From the NCBI RefSeq assembly GCF_037201975.1, contig NZ_CP147520.1:4154001-4218000 (forward strand): DNA of 64,000 nucleotides. Reading direction: 5' to 3'. This DNA is from Streptomyces sp. TG1A-60 (lineage in GTDB: Bacteria; Actinomycetota; Actinomycetes; Streptomycetales; Streptomycetaceae). A model generated the notes under the pieces. The model did no database searches, was not told the origin of the DNA, and saw only the letters and a program-made list of their open reading frames with translations. Positions 56,837-64,000 of this stretch are shown here, piece by piece (position 1 is the stretch's first letter; every line of letters starts with the position of its first letter). The position numbers and the translations under genes are program-made.

Positions 56837-57220
56837 TCAGGCGTCGAAACGGCCGCGTGCACTCTCGATGTGACCGAGGTGCTGGTGGGTCCAGCCGCAT
56901 ATGGCGTCGACCGCGGTGCGCAGGGCCCGGCCCGGCTCGGTGAGGGTGTACTCGACCCGCGGCGGCACGGTGGGATGCACCTTCCGGTCGACCAGGCCAT
57001 TGCGCTCCAGCATGCGCAGGTTCTGGGTGAGCATCTTGTGGCTGACGCCCTCGACCTCGTTTCGCAGCTCGCTGAAGCGTAGGGTGCGCTCGCCGAGCGC
57101 CTCGATGATCAGGAGCGCCCACTTGTTGGCGACGTCCGAGAAGATCTCCCGCGCCAGGGAGTCTGCGCGCCGCAGGTCAGCGTCCTCGGGCAGGCCCTTG
57201 AGCAGTTGCTTGGTCACCAT
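56837..57220 (-). CDS. HxlR-family winged-helix regulator
   Basis: This 127-aa MarR-like winged-helix protein has the HxlR signature: KWALLIIEAL, LRFSELRNEVEGVSHKMLTQNLRMLERNGLV and PPRVEYTLTEPGRAL. It is divergently transcribed from the ridA-like gene with a 92-bp shared region holding a palindrome at 57276. No sensing Cys is seen near the N-terminus. It probably controls the ridA-like gene and itself. Confidence 0.92.
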   Translation of the reverse strand: MVTKQLLKGLPEDADLRRADSLAREIFSDVANKWALLIIEALGERTLRFSELRNEVEGVSHKMLTQNLRMLERNGLVDRKVHPTVPPRVEYTLTEPGRALRTAVDAICGWTHQHLGHIESARGRFDA

Positions 57221-57275
57221 CAGGTTCCTCAGTCACCGAAAAGTGCGTTCTTCCAGGTCAACCGTCACTCTCCTA

Positions 57276-57292
57276 TAGTTTCCGAGTAACTA
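57276..57292. promoter_or_regulatory. candidate HxlR operator TAGTT-tccgagt-AACTA
   Basis: A 5+7+5 inverted repeat lies in the divergent gap between the HxlR gene and the ridA-like gene. Its location fits autorepression and control of the neighbour. Confidence 0.55.
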
Positions 57293-57312
57293 CAAGAGAG
57301 CAGACCGGAAGG

Positions 57313-57723
57313 GTGAGCACCGTGGACACCATTGATGTCTTCAATTACAACGTGCCGGCCGAGAGCGACTTCGGCTACTCACAGGCGATCAGGTCCGGCG
57401 AGCTGATCCACGTCTCTGGACAGCTCTCGTTCGATGAGGCAGGCGAGTTCCTCTACGCGGGCGACTTCGCCGCCCAGCTCAAGCAGACCTACGCCAACAT
57501 GGACAAGGTCCTGGACCACTACGGCGCCACCCGGAACCAGGTCGTCTCGCAGACCCTGTACGTGGTGAACCTGCGGCAGAATGCCGCGGCGACGGCGGAG
57601 GGCAACCTGAGGTACTTCGGCGACCACCGCCCGGCCAGCACGGTCTTGGGCATCACTGAACTGACCTTGCCCGGCCAGGTCATCGAAATCAGCTTCGTCA
57701 TCGACACGAAACTGCCCGCTTGA
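57313..57723 (+). CDS. RidA-family enamine/imine deaminase-like protein
   Basis: This 136-aa protein is a RidA/YjgF/UK114 trimer subunit (chorismate-mutase-like fold): SGQLSFDEAGEF, FAAQLKQTYANMDKVLDHYGA and LTLPGQVIEISFV. The family Arg that binds the substrate carboxylate is replaced in the usual position by surrounding residues I cannot place with certainty, so true RidA activity is unproven. GTG 57313 has GGAAGGG upstream. The stop codon at 57721-57723 is followed immediately by the end of the Tn7-like element. Confidence 0.9.
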   Translation: MSTVDTIDVFNYNVPAESDFGYSQAIRSGELIHVSGQLSFDEAGEFLYAGDFAAQLKQTYANMDKVLDHYGATRNQVVSQTLYVVNLRQNAAATAEGNLRYFGDHRPASTVLGITELTLPGQVIEISFVIDTKLPA

Positions 57724-57813
57724 TGTCCCGTCTCATTTGATCTTGCCCACGGCCGACGCTGTGACCAGGGGTGATACAAAGAGGGGTGAGACGGATCTTT
57801 GGCGGAGTCTCAG

Positions 57814-59527
57814 CCCGGATCCACCGGCTGACGTCTGTGGACAACTTCTCCGGGAACAAGGAAGAGCCTTGTGACCTGCGATGATGGGAGTTCTTGAGGC
57901 TTCCAGCACGCACGATGACAAGGCTCTTCCGAGATGCAATCTTCCCATGCCGCCGTCCATGTCTGCGCACTCTTCGACGAGCCGAATCTGATCGCGGATG
58001 CGGGACTGCTTCCGCTGGTCGCGCTCGCCGAGCGGGTCGGCCTGCCCGGTCTGGCCGCCCAGGTCCGCATCGAGGCTGCCGACAACAGCGGCGGTGCGTA
58101 TCCGGCGGCCAAGGTGATGTCGCTGCTGGGCGCGATGTGCTCGGGGGCCGACTCCATCGATGATGCCGACCGGCTGCGGCACGGCGCGATGGACCGGGTC
58201 TTCGCCGGGATACGCGCCCCGTCCACGCTGGGCACCTTCCTGCGCTCCTTCACCCACGGCCACAACCGGCAACTCCACCGGGTGCACCGGGAGTTCCTGG
58301 CCCGCCTCGCGACCCACACCCCGCTGCTTCCCGGCGCCGGGCAGCTGATGTTCATCGATATCGACCCCACCCACCGCCGGGTCTACGGCCGGGCCAAGCA
58401 AGGCGCCGAGCACGGGCGCCTGAAGGGGCAGCGCACCCTGCACCCGATCGTGGCCACCCTGTCCACCCCGCTCGCCCGGCCGGTGATCGGTGCGGTCCGC
58501 CTGCGCCGCGGCAAGGCGGCCGATGTCCGCGGCGCGAAAAGCTTCGTCGCCCAGGCCCTGGCCATCGCGAAGGACGCGGGCGGAACCGGAATCCGGATGG
58601 TGCGGGCGGACAGCAAGTTCTACACCGCCGATGTGGCCGCCGCCTGCCACAGGGCCGGTGCCCACTTCTCCCTGACCACGGGCATGAACCCCTCCGTCGC
58701 CGCCGCGATCGGCCGCATCGCCGAGGACGCCTGGGTCCCGATCCGCTACCCCGAGGCGTTCGTGGATCCCGACACCGGCGAGATGGTCTCCGACGCCGAG
58801 GTCACCGAGACCGAGTACACCGCGTTCACCGGACGCAAGAAGGCCGAGCAGGTCACCGCCCGTCTGATCGTGCGCCGGGTGCGACGCCTGAACCCGCAAG
58901 CAGCCACCGGGCAGGGCGAGCTGTTCGACTCCTGGCGCTACCACCCCGTCTTCACCAATAGCCCCTTCGGCATGCTTCAGGCCGAACTGCACCACCGGCA
59001 ACACGCCGTCGTGGAACAGGCGATCGCGGACGGGAAGTCCTCCGCGCTCGCCCACCTGCCCTCGGGAAACTTCCAGGCGAACGCCGCCTGGCTGACCCTG
59101 TGGGCCATGTCGCACAACCTGCTGCGGGCCGCCGGCGCCCTGGCCTCGGCCTTCCACGCCAAGGCCACCACCTCCACCCTGCGCGCCCACCTGATCCACG
59201 TCCCCGCCCGACTCGCCCGCACCGCGAGGACCAAGCTGACCGCCCACCTGCCCGCCAACTGGCCCTGGCAGGGCGCCTACCAGGACTTGTTCGAAGCCGT
59301 CCACCACTCGCCATCGACACCCTGACGGCCTCCATCGACACCGCACACTGACGGCCGCACCGGCCACCGGCGACACCACCACCGCCCCAGCCCCGACTCG
59401 AAAGACACCTCGGACAGGCCGCGACCCGAGCGCGGCGGGCGCTGCACGCCCTCGAACCCGTGCCCCACACCACCATCAGCCCTCGGCGAGAAATCGGACC
59501 TCGGAAACATCAGCCGGTGGATCCGGG
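57814..59527 (+). mobile_element. IS1380-family insertion element (1.71 kb) in the Tn7-like end
   Basis: The ends CCCGGATCCACCGGCTGA (57814) and its reverse complement (59510-59527) are perfect 18-bp inverted repeats. The element is flanked by a 5-bp duplication CTCAG (57809-57813 and 59528-59532). It carries one intact transposase gene and interrupts the 3' end of tniQ. Confidence 0.88.
57934..59325 (+). CDS. IS1380-family transposase
   Basis: This 463-aa DDE transposase is intact. Features are FIDIDPTHRRVYG (first Asp), GTGIRMVRADSKFYTADV (second Asp) and the C-terminal region FQANAAWLTLWAMSHNLLRA. It is a different subgroup from the transposase at 39827, with low similarity. The start ATG 57934 lies just after the left end of the element. 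Confidence 0.93.
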   Translation: MQSSHAAVHVCALFDEPNLIADAGLLPLVALAERVGLPGLAAQVRIEAADNSGGAYPAAKVMSLLGAMCSGADSIDDADRLRHGAMDRVFAGIRAPSTLGTFLRSFTHGHNRQLHRVHREFLARLATHTPLLPGAGQLMFIDIDPTHRRVYGRAKQGAEHGRLKGQRTLHPIVATLSTPLARPVIGAVRLRRGKAADVRGAKSFVAQALAIAKDAGGTGIRMVRADSKFYTADVAAACHRAGAHFSLTTGMNPSVAAAIGRIAEDAWVPIRYPEAFVDPDTGEMVSDAEVTETEYTAFTGRKKAEQVTARLIVRRVRRLNPQAATGQGELFDSWRYHPVFTNSPFGMLQAELHHRQHAVVEQAIADGKSSALAHLPSGNFQANAAWLTLWAMSHNLLRAAGALASAFHAKATTSTLRAHLIHVPARLARTARTKLTAHLPANWPWQGAYQDLFEAVHHSPSTP

Positions 59528-60831
59528 CTCAGCTGGTGTTGTCTCCCAGTAGCACTTCCACAGGGTTGTCTCACTTGACGTTGTCGGTCATTCGTCTTCG
59601 ATCGCCGTGCGTCGGCGGAAGGCGGCCTGGCGGCAGCGCCCGAGCAGTAGCGAGCGTCATGACGTCGATCCGTGCCGGTCGTCCAGGTGACCCCGCAGAC
59701 TGGGCACTCCCTCTTCTCCATGCGGGAGGCCGCGTCACGCAGCGTGCGTTGGTGCTGCTGTCGCCTCCAGCCGCGTGATCTGCATGCGGTTGAGCAGAAC
59801 CGCATCCTCGGGTTGGCATCCTTCAATCGGGTGCCGCAGCTGGCGCAATGACCCAGCTCGTCGGATTCGGGAGCGAGGATGGCGTTGAGTCTGCGGGTGA
59901 GATCTTCCACGGTGTCCGGGTTGTGTGTCCGGGGCTCGTTCGGCATCGGGAATGGGTGGTTGGGGAGGGTGCGGTAGTAGCGCTCTTCCTCGATCCAGCG
60001 GACGAGCGGATCGGTGACGCCGGCGCCTTCGTATCGGTAGCCGGGGGCGGCACGTCCGCGGACCTCGCTGATGAACAGGCGGAAGTCCTGGTCCCGGCCG
60101 GTGAAGGGCAGGTTCCGGAGCTTGGGCGAGGCCAGGAGGCCGGTGAGGGCGATGACGTCGGGGTAGCTGCTGGCGATGAGCCGGGGGTCCTCGCGATAAG
60201 TGCCGCCCCCGGGAGGAATGAGGAGTTTCAGTCTGCGGTCCCGTTGCTGACGGAACCTCCGGCTGTCCCACCAGCGCCAGCACCATCCGGCGGCCTGGCG
60301 CATGGCGAGCTCGACGGTCTGCCAGCCGTGCTCCCGGACGAGGTGGTGGTGGTCGCGTTGTGCCTGGATGATCTCGGGCAGCAGGCGGACGTCGAACTGC
60401 GCGTGGTAGGTATCAGTCCAGCGGCCGTGTCGGAGACAGAGCCGGGTGCTTTTGGGGACCCAGTGGCGGGCCTGGGAAAAGACGCCTTTGGCGGCCAGAC
60501 AGAGCGTGCAGACGGCTTGGACGTGCCAGCCGTCATCCAGCAACTGGCAGGCGGCGGGAAGCCCTCGGGCGAGATCGGAAGTCCGTAGGTCGGGCAGGGC
60601 TTTGAGGAGCCGGTCGCGCGGGTGGCCGGACAGGTGGCTGATGGCATCGAGCAATGGCAGCGGAGCGGGGTGGATCCGATGCCGGTCGTTGATGTACTCG
60701 TGGAGTTCGAGGTGGGAGATCCGATTCGCCGTCGCGAGCCGGCTGACGTAGGAGTCCCAACTTTCACGGTGGAGCGGGACGAGCGTGTGCGGGAGCTGTC
60801 GCAGCCGGGGCAGCGGCAGATGGCGGATCAT
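59476..60831 (-). CDS. tniQ: TniQ-family transposition protein, C-terminus altered by IS1380
   Basis: This 451-aa target-selection protein has an N-terminal TniQ domain (HRESWDSYVSRLATANRI) and several zinc-finger-like Cys pairs: CTLCLA, CASCGTRL, CSTAC and CPVCGVTW. The ATG overlaps the tnsC stop as ATGA. The last 17 or so codons come from the IS1380 right end. The same frame continues beyond the IS across the CTCAG duplication for about 25 codons to a TGA at 57733, so the original protein was near 460 aa. Confidence 0.85.
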   Translation of the reverse strand: MIRHLPLPRLRQLPHTLVPLHRESWDSYVSRLATANRISHLELHEYINDRHRIHPAPLPLLDAISHLSGHPRDRLLKALPDLRTSDLARGLPAACQLLDDGWHVQAVCTLCLAAKGVFSQARHWVPKSTRLCLRHGRWTDTYHAQFDVRLLPEIIQAQRDHHHLVREHGWQTVELAMRQAAGWCWRWWDSRRFRQQRDRRLKLLIPPGGGTYREDPRLIASSYPDVIALTGLLASPKLRNLPFTGRDQDFRLFISEVRGRAAPGYRYEGAGVTDPLVRWIEEERYYRTLPNHPFPMPNEPRTHNPDTVEDLTRRLNAILAPESDELGHCASCGTRLKDANPRMRFCSTACRSRGWRRQQHQRTLRDAASRMEKRECPVCGVTWTTGTDRRHDARYCSGAAARPPSADARRSKTNDRQRQVRQPCGSATGRQHQLSPDPPADVSEVRFLAEG

Positions 60832-61874
60832 GCTGCGTCTCCGACCTCGCCGTCCTCAGCGTCGGCCGTGCCGGAGCTGCCGGACTGGGTGTTGTGATCG
60901 ACAGGGATGGACCCGAGTAGCGGGCGGGTGACGCGTTCGCTTCCATCGGCGATGGCGCTGATCGCCGCCGCGCGGACGAGGTGCGACAGACTGCTGATGC
61001 TGCCGCCGGTGCGGGTGTGCAGATACTTCGCCAGCCGGACCAGCGTGCCGGGCTCATGGTGGTGCAGCCGTAGGGAATCCTCCATCAGCGCGATCATCGA
61101 GCGCCATTCGGCCTGGTAGGGGAAGTTCCCGGTGTACTTCATCACGCAGCGGGCGGCGATCTGCTTGCCTCGGACCCCGGTGAACAGGCCCTCGCGCTGG
61201 ACGTTGATGCCGGCGTAGACGAACGTGGCGGGGATGTGCTCTGCGAAATACTTCAGGTGGTCGGACAGGTCTTTGCCGGTGGATGTGGCCATGTTGATGT
61301 TGTGGATCTCGTCGACCAACACCAGGTCGCAACGGGCGTCAGTGAGGATTTCGCAGGCCGCGTCGGCGATGTCCATCTCGTTGTGCCGGGCTTTCATGGG
61401 CAGGCCCAGGAAGTGCGCGAAGCGGGTGGCGAGCTTGCGGGGGGAGCCGTTGGGAGGGGCGGATACGTAGACGATCGGAATGCGGTCGTGGTCTGGGAAG
61501 CGCTGACGCACTCGCAGTTCGTGGGCCCGCCCGAGCTGCTTGAGGGCGGTGGACTTGCCCGTTGCCCAGGGCCCGGAGACGATCAGGCCGCGGCGGGCGC
61601 TGATCTCCCGCCGATTGACCAGAGTCAGCAGCCGACCCTGGTGGAGGACGTCGCGAACCGTCGGAGTTTCCACGATGATCAGCTCGGAGTGGTAGTTGAC
61701 CCGGCCCTCGTCGTACTCGTCCCGGGCCTTGGGATTGAGGTCCTTCCACTCGTCCTCGGTCAGAAGGTCGAAGGCAATCGGGTCTTCGTCGACGAACCGG
61801 CGCCAGCCCTCCAGCGTGGTTGTGGGCATCCGCCGGTCCTCGGGCAGACCGAACTCGGGCGTGTTCACCACCAT
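60828..61874 (-). CDS. tnsC: TnsC/TniB-type AAA+ transposition regulator
   Basis: This 348-aa ATPase has Walker A GPWATGKST (residues 101-109), Walker B DLVLVDEIHN and an AAA+ small domain. It bridges target DNA or TniQ to the transposase. I start at ATG 61874, 7 bp after AAGGAGG and overlapping the tnsB stop by 10 bp; the open frame extends to 62006 in tnsB sequence. Neighbours are tnsB upstream and tniQ downstream, coupled by overlaps. Confidence 0.9.
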   Translation of the reverse strand: MVVNTPEFGLPEDRRMPTTTLEGWRRFVDEDPIAFDLLTEDEWKDLNPKARDEYDEGRVNYHSELIIVETPTVRDVLHQGRLLTLVNRREISARRGLIVSGPWATGKSTALKQLGRAHELRVRQRFPDHDRIPIVYVSAPPNGSPRKLATRFAHFLGLPMKARHNEMDIADAACEILTDARCDLVLVDEIHNINMATSTGKDLSDHLKYFAEHIPATFVYAGINVQREGLFTGVRGKQIAARCVMKYTGNFPYQAEWRSMIALMEDSLRLHHHEPGTLVRLAKYLHTRTGGSISSLSHLVRAAAISAIADGSERVTRPLLGSIPVDHNTQSGSSGTADAEDGEVGDAA

Positions 61875-63964
61875 TTCCGTGCCTCCTTGCGTGCGTCGAA
61901 GACTTTCAGCGGGACGACCTCGGCGACCGCGTCTTCGTCCTCGGCCTCCCCGCCGTCCTCGGCCCGGGAGGCCGGCGCAGGCGGCGGGGGTTCGGGCCGG
62001 GGCCATGCGGGCTGGCTGGTGGCCCGGGTGCGGGCGGCGACCTTCGGGCCGCGGCCCCGACTGCCCCGGCTGCGGGCGGGTTTGGCCGGGGCCGCCTCTT
62101 CCTCGGGGCCACTGGCGGCCCGGTCGAGCAGGTCACCGACTGCCTCGGCGATGGCGTCCTCGGTGACCTGCTCGCCCTGTTCACGCAAGTCTCGGGCGGT
62201 GTGGCCCCAGGCCAGCTCACCGAAGGGGGTGGCGGTGGTGGAGAGCAGCCGCCAGGGGACAGTGATCCACTTCCCGCAGTCCCGGTGGTTGCGCAGCCAG
62301 ACGAGCCGGATGTCGTAGGGGTCGTGGCGGACCTCCCAGCGGTTCTTCCGCTGGGTGATCCCGGACTTCTCCCGCCGCAGGTCGTTGAGTTCGTCGCAGT
62401 TGTAGATTCGATGATTGATCTTGATGCCGTAGGAGTTGACGGCCTGCCAGCGGGTCGGCAGCAGTTCCAGGTAGTCCTCCGCGGATAGCGCAAGCGGTAG
62501 GAATCCAGCCATCTCCACGAGCGCGGCGTACTTCTCGTTCGGGGAGAACGTCCGCCCCGGGGCGAGCGGGTCACGTAGTGAGTCGTGGGCCCTGTTTTGC
62601 CACCTGGCACTGATCCATTGCTCCAGCAGTTCCTGGAGCTGGTGCAGGGAGAACAGCGGCTCGTCCTCGACCTTGCGGCCGCGGTATTCCGTCGACCGTC
62701 CGGTGTAGCCGGGGAGGAACTGGGCGAAGAGTGAGGCTGCTGAGCCGAGTGTTCTTTCGATGTGGGGCTTGTGCGTCGGGGTGCGGGGTGGGGCGTGGAT
62801 CACCTCGGTGCCGAACGCATTGCAGGCGGCATGGAAGTTCTTCGACAAGAAGGCCTTGCCGCCGTCGACCACAACCGTTTCCGGGATGATCAGCGGGACC
62901 GCAGCAGCGTGCCGTAGCCTCTCGTCCACCGAAAGCAGCCGCTCGTAGGGCAGTACCGAGTGTTCCATCCGCAGGGCCTCCGGCCAGCCCGGCCGCATCG
63001 GTGCCGGGGTCACCGACCGGGCCAGCAGCAAAGCGGCGTCCACCGACTTCGTGGTAGGCCGCAGCACGGCGGCAGTGATGGATCGCGTGGCGACGTCGAC
63101 CATGCCGACCAGTTCGACGCGGTCGACGACGCCGTTCTCCAGTCTCACCAGCACATCGAACGGAGTGGAGTCGATCTCCATCAGCTCGCCCGGTCGGCAG
63201 ACGGTGACCTGGTCGAAGACTCCTTCGGGCTGGTTGGCCAGTGAGCGGCGGGTGCGGGCTGAGCCGGTCGTGTGACGCCCGGCCTCCAGCCGGTTGAACA
63301 GGCGGTAGAAGGTTGCCCGCGAGGGCATCTCGACGGTTGGTTCCTCCAGCTTCTTCACCGCTTGGCCGACGCGTTCGAAGTAGTAGCTGACGGTGCGTGT
63401 CGAGCCGTCAGCGGCTTGGTCCATGAGCCGCCGCAGAACTTCCACGACCTGCGGGTCGACTTGGCCGAGGGCCGGGCGGCGCGGGGCCTGGCGTCCGTCG
63501 ACCATGCCCATCACCCCGCGCTTTTGGTAGCGACGGCGGCGCCAGCGGATAGTGTGCGGGCTGACCGGATGCCCGGTCTCGTGCGCGAGCTCGGCGGCCT
63601 TGGCCGCCTCCCGCTCGGCCAGGCTCCTGGTCGACGGGTCGTATTCGGGTCGCGGCGTTGCCCCCGCCGAGGCGTCCGGTGGCAGGCCGGTGAGTACTTC
63701 GCTCATATGCCGGTGCCACCACAGAGCCCGTTCTGCTTCGCCTGTCGGCAGCCCGTCCAGCAAGCCGGAAGGGAGCCGGCGGGCTCCGTGCGAGCCGATC
63801 ACCTCGAAGCCCGGCGAGGTCATCAGCGTCGGCAGATGCATCGCGCTGGACTGTCCGTGTTCGTCAGCCAGTCGCACCAGGACGCCGGAGAGGCCGACCA
63901 CGGTGTGCACCGTGTTGTCGAACCTCACCCGGTCACCGGGCCTGACCACCAGGGAAGCCCTCAC
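61865..63964 (-). CDS. tnsB: TnsB-type DDE transposase (Mu C-terminal family)
   Basis: This 699-aa RNase H-like transposase has an N-terminal helix-turn-helix near residues 145-175 (SPHTIRWRRRRYQKRG). The catalytic triad is Asp265 (MEIDSTPFD), Asp367 (VVDGGKAF) and Glu403 (HIERTLGS), with the DD(35)E spacing of retroviral-type integrases. A Mu-transposase C-terminal domain follows, then an Ala/Pro/Arg tail that is likely disordered and may carry the TnsC-contacting peptide. It starts at GTG 63964, overlapping the upstream gene as GTGA. Confidence 0.92.
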   Translation of the reverse strand: MRASLVVRPGDRVRFDNTVHTVVGLSGVLVRLADEHGQSSAMHLPTLMTSPGFEVIGSHGARRLPSGLLDGLPTGEAERALWWHRHMSEVLTGLPPDASAGATPRPEYDPSTRSLAEREAAKAAELAHETGHPVSPHTIRWRRRRYQKRGVMGMVDGRQAPRRPALGQVDPQVVEVLRRLMDQAADGSTRTVSYYFERVGQAVKKLEEPTVEMPSRATFYRLFNRLEAGRHTTGSARTRRSLANQPEGVFDQVTVCRPGELMEIDSTPFDVLVRLENGVVDRVELVGMVDVATRSITAAVLRPTTKSVDAALLLARSVTPAPMRPGWPEALRMEHSVLPYERLLSVDERLRHAAAVPLIIPETVVVDGGKAFLSKNFHAACNAFGTEVIHAPPRTPTHKPHIERTLGSAASLFAQFLPGYTGRSTEYRGRKVEDEPLFSLHQLQELLEQWISARWQNRAHDSLRDPLAPGRTFSPNEKYAALVEMAGFLPLALSAEDYLELLPTRWQAVNSYGIKINHRIYNCDELNDLRREKSGITQRKNRWEVRHDPYDIRLVWLRNHRDCGKWITVPWRLLSTTATPFGELAWGHTARDLREQGEQVTEDAIAEAVGDLLDRAASGPEEEAAPAKPARSRGSRGRGPKVAARTRATSQPAWPRPEPPPPAPASRAEDGGEAEDEDAVAEVVPLKVFDARKEARKWW

Positions 63965-64000
63965 CAGGTCGTCCCCGCCCGGCGGACCATGCTTCGCGCC
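63961..64000 (-). CDS. C-terminal end of an upstream gene (possibly TnsA-like)
   Basis: The last codons ...ARSMVRRAGTTW* end with a TGA that overlaps the tnsB GTG start. In Tn7-like elements the gene before tnsB is often tnsA, an endonuclease, but only about 13 codons are visible, so this is inference from position. Confidence 0.3.
   Translation of the reverse strand, partial: ARSMVRRAGTTW

Larger units (their letters stand above)
57724..64000. mobile_element. Tn7-like transposon, one end and core transposition genes (runs off the window)
   Basis: The terminus TGTCCCGTCTCATTTGATCT (57724-57743) directly follows ridA. A related repeat, GTTGTCTCACTTGACGTTG, is at 59562-59580 in the same orientation, and an inverted GTGAGACGG lies at 57785-57793. 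Both fit transposase-binding end repeats. Core genes tniQ, tnsC and tnsB lie inside on the minus strand, with the tail of another gene at the window edge. The other end and any cargo are outside. Confidence 0.7.

Noticed and set aside
61236..62488. Plus-strand open frames opposite tnsB/tnsC
   Set aside because: Complete transposition protein motifs on the minus strand (DDE triad, Walker A) make these shadows.
57724..64000. CRISPR-associated transposon
   Set aside because: No Cas effector, CRISPR array or Cas6-like gene is visible in the window. TniQ with TnsB and TnsC alone does not indicate RNA-guided insertion.

Overview
The window is chromosomal DNA from a Streptomyces species. The GC content is very high with G/C-rich third codon positions. 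GTG starts and 4-bp start/stop overlaps are common. Most of the gene order (serS, pheA, DyP peroxidase, copper operon, aminopeptidase P, SpoIIE-like phosphatase, Prim-Pol gene, DUF5926, GDPD, HtrA, tRNA-Ser, acyl-CoA ligase, SSI-like inhibitor) is the kind of core order I know from the S. coelicolor serS-pheA region. A perfect ParB site (parS) at 48833-48846, a one-mismatch site in dtpA and a cluster of DnaA boxes at 9412-9732 suggest the window lies within the origin-proximal part of the chromosome. No dnaA or dnaN is present, so this is not oriC itself.

Layout. 1-6 kb: an alpha/beta hydrolase (partial) and an M24 peptidase, then a two-ATPase, two-permease ABC exporter operon and a small acidic protein. 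6-19 kb: tRNA-Ser, HAD hydrolase, serS, a non-coding DnaA-box cluster, pheA, and a copper-handling operon (YcnI, Sco, PCu(A)C chaperone, CopCD fusion, Tat-exported DyP peroxidase). 18-31 kb: RsbW-like ATPases, aminopeptidase P, a PP2C/SpoIIE phosphatase with altered metal ligands, a Prim-Pol domain gene, a SEC-C protein, GDPD, an HtrA-type protease, a GNAT acetyltransferase with a damaged 5' end and tRNA-Ser(TGA).

31.5-43.3 kb is an accessory island and the most unusual part. A 9.1-kb segment (32267-41364) has IS1380-type terminal repeats and a 4-bp target duplication (TTAG), and sits inside an ISAs1-family transposase gene whose reading frame is exactly restored if the segment is removed. 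Its cargo is a compact terpene pathway: a class II (DxDTT) cyclase, a class I terpene synthase with DDxxD and NSE motifs, and a cytochrome P450. It also carries a decayed SulP transporter and a frameshifted lectin-like gene. A secreted lipase-like gene lies between two ISAs1 ends, followed by a broken Prim-Pol pseudogene. Core genes resume at 43.5 kb with a ChsH2/ChsH1/Ltp2-like acyl-CoA hydratase-aldolase set, a SigE-family sigma factor, an acyl-CoA ligase, the parS palindrome, a very large PAS kinase/receiver gene with two compensating frameshifts, an SSI-type inhibitor, tRNA-Ser(GCT) and tRNA-Arg(ACG).

57.7-64 kb is one end of a Tn7-like transposon. A TGTC-starting terminus lies directly after a ridA gene and is followed by tniQ, tnsC and tnsB homologues (minus strand, overlapping) and the last few codons of another gene. 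An IS1380-family element with a CTCAG duplication has inserted into the 3' end of tniQ. Several indels lie in or near G/C tracts (24.35, 39.1 and 52.4 kb; others at 30.1, 43.2 and 51.4 kb), so sequencing error should be excluded before calling those genes dead.
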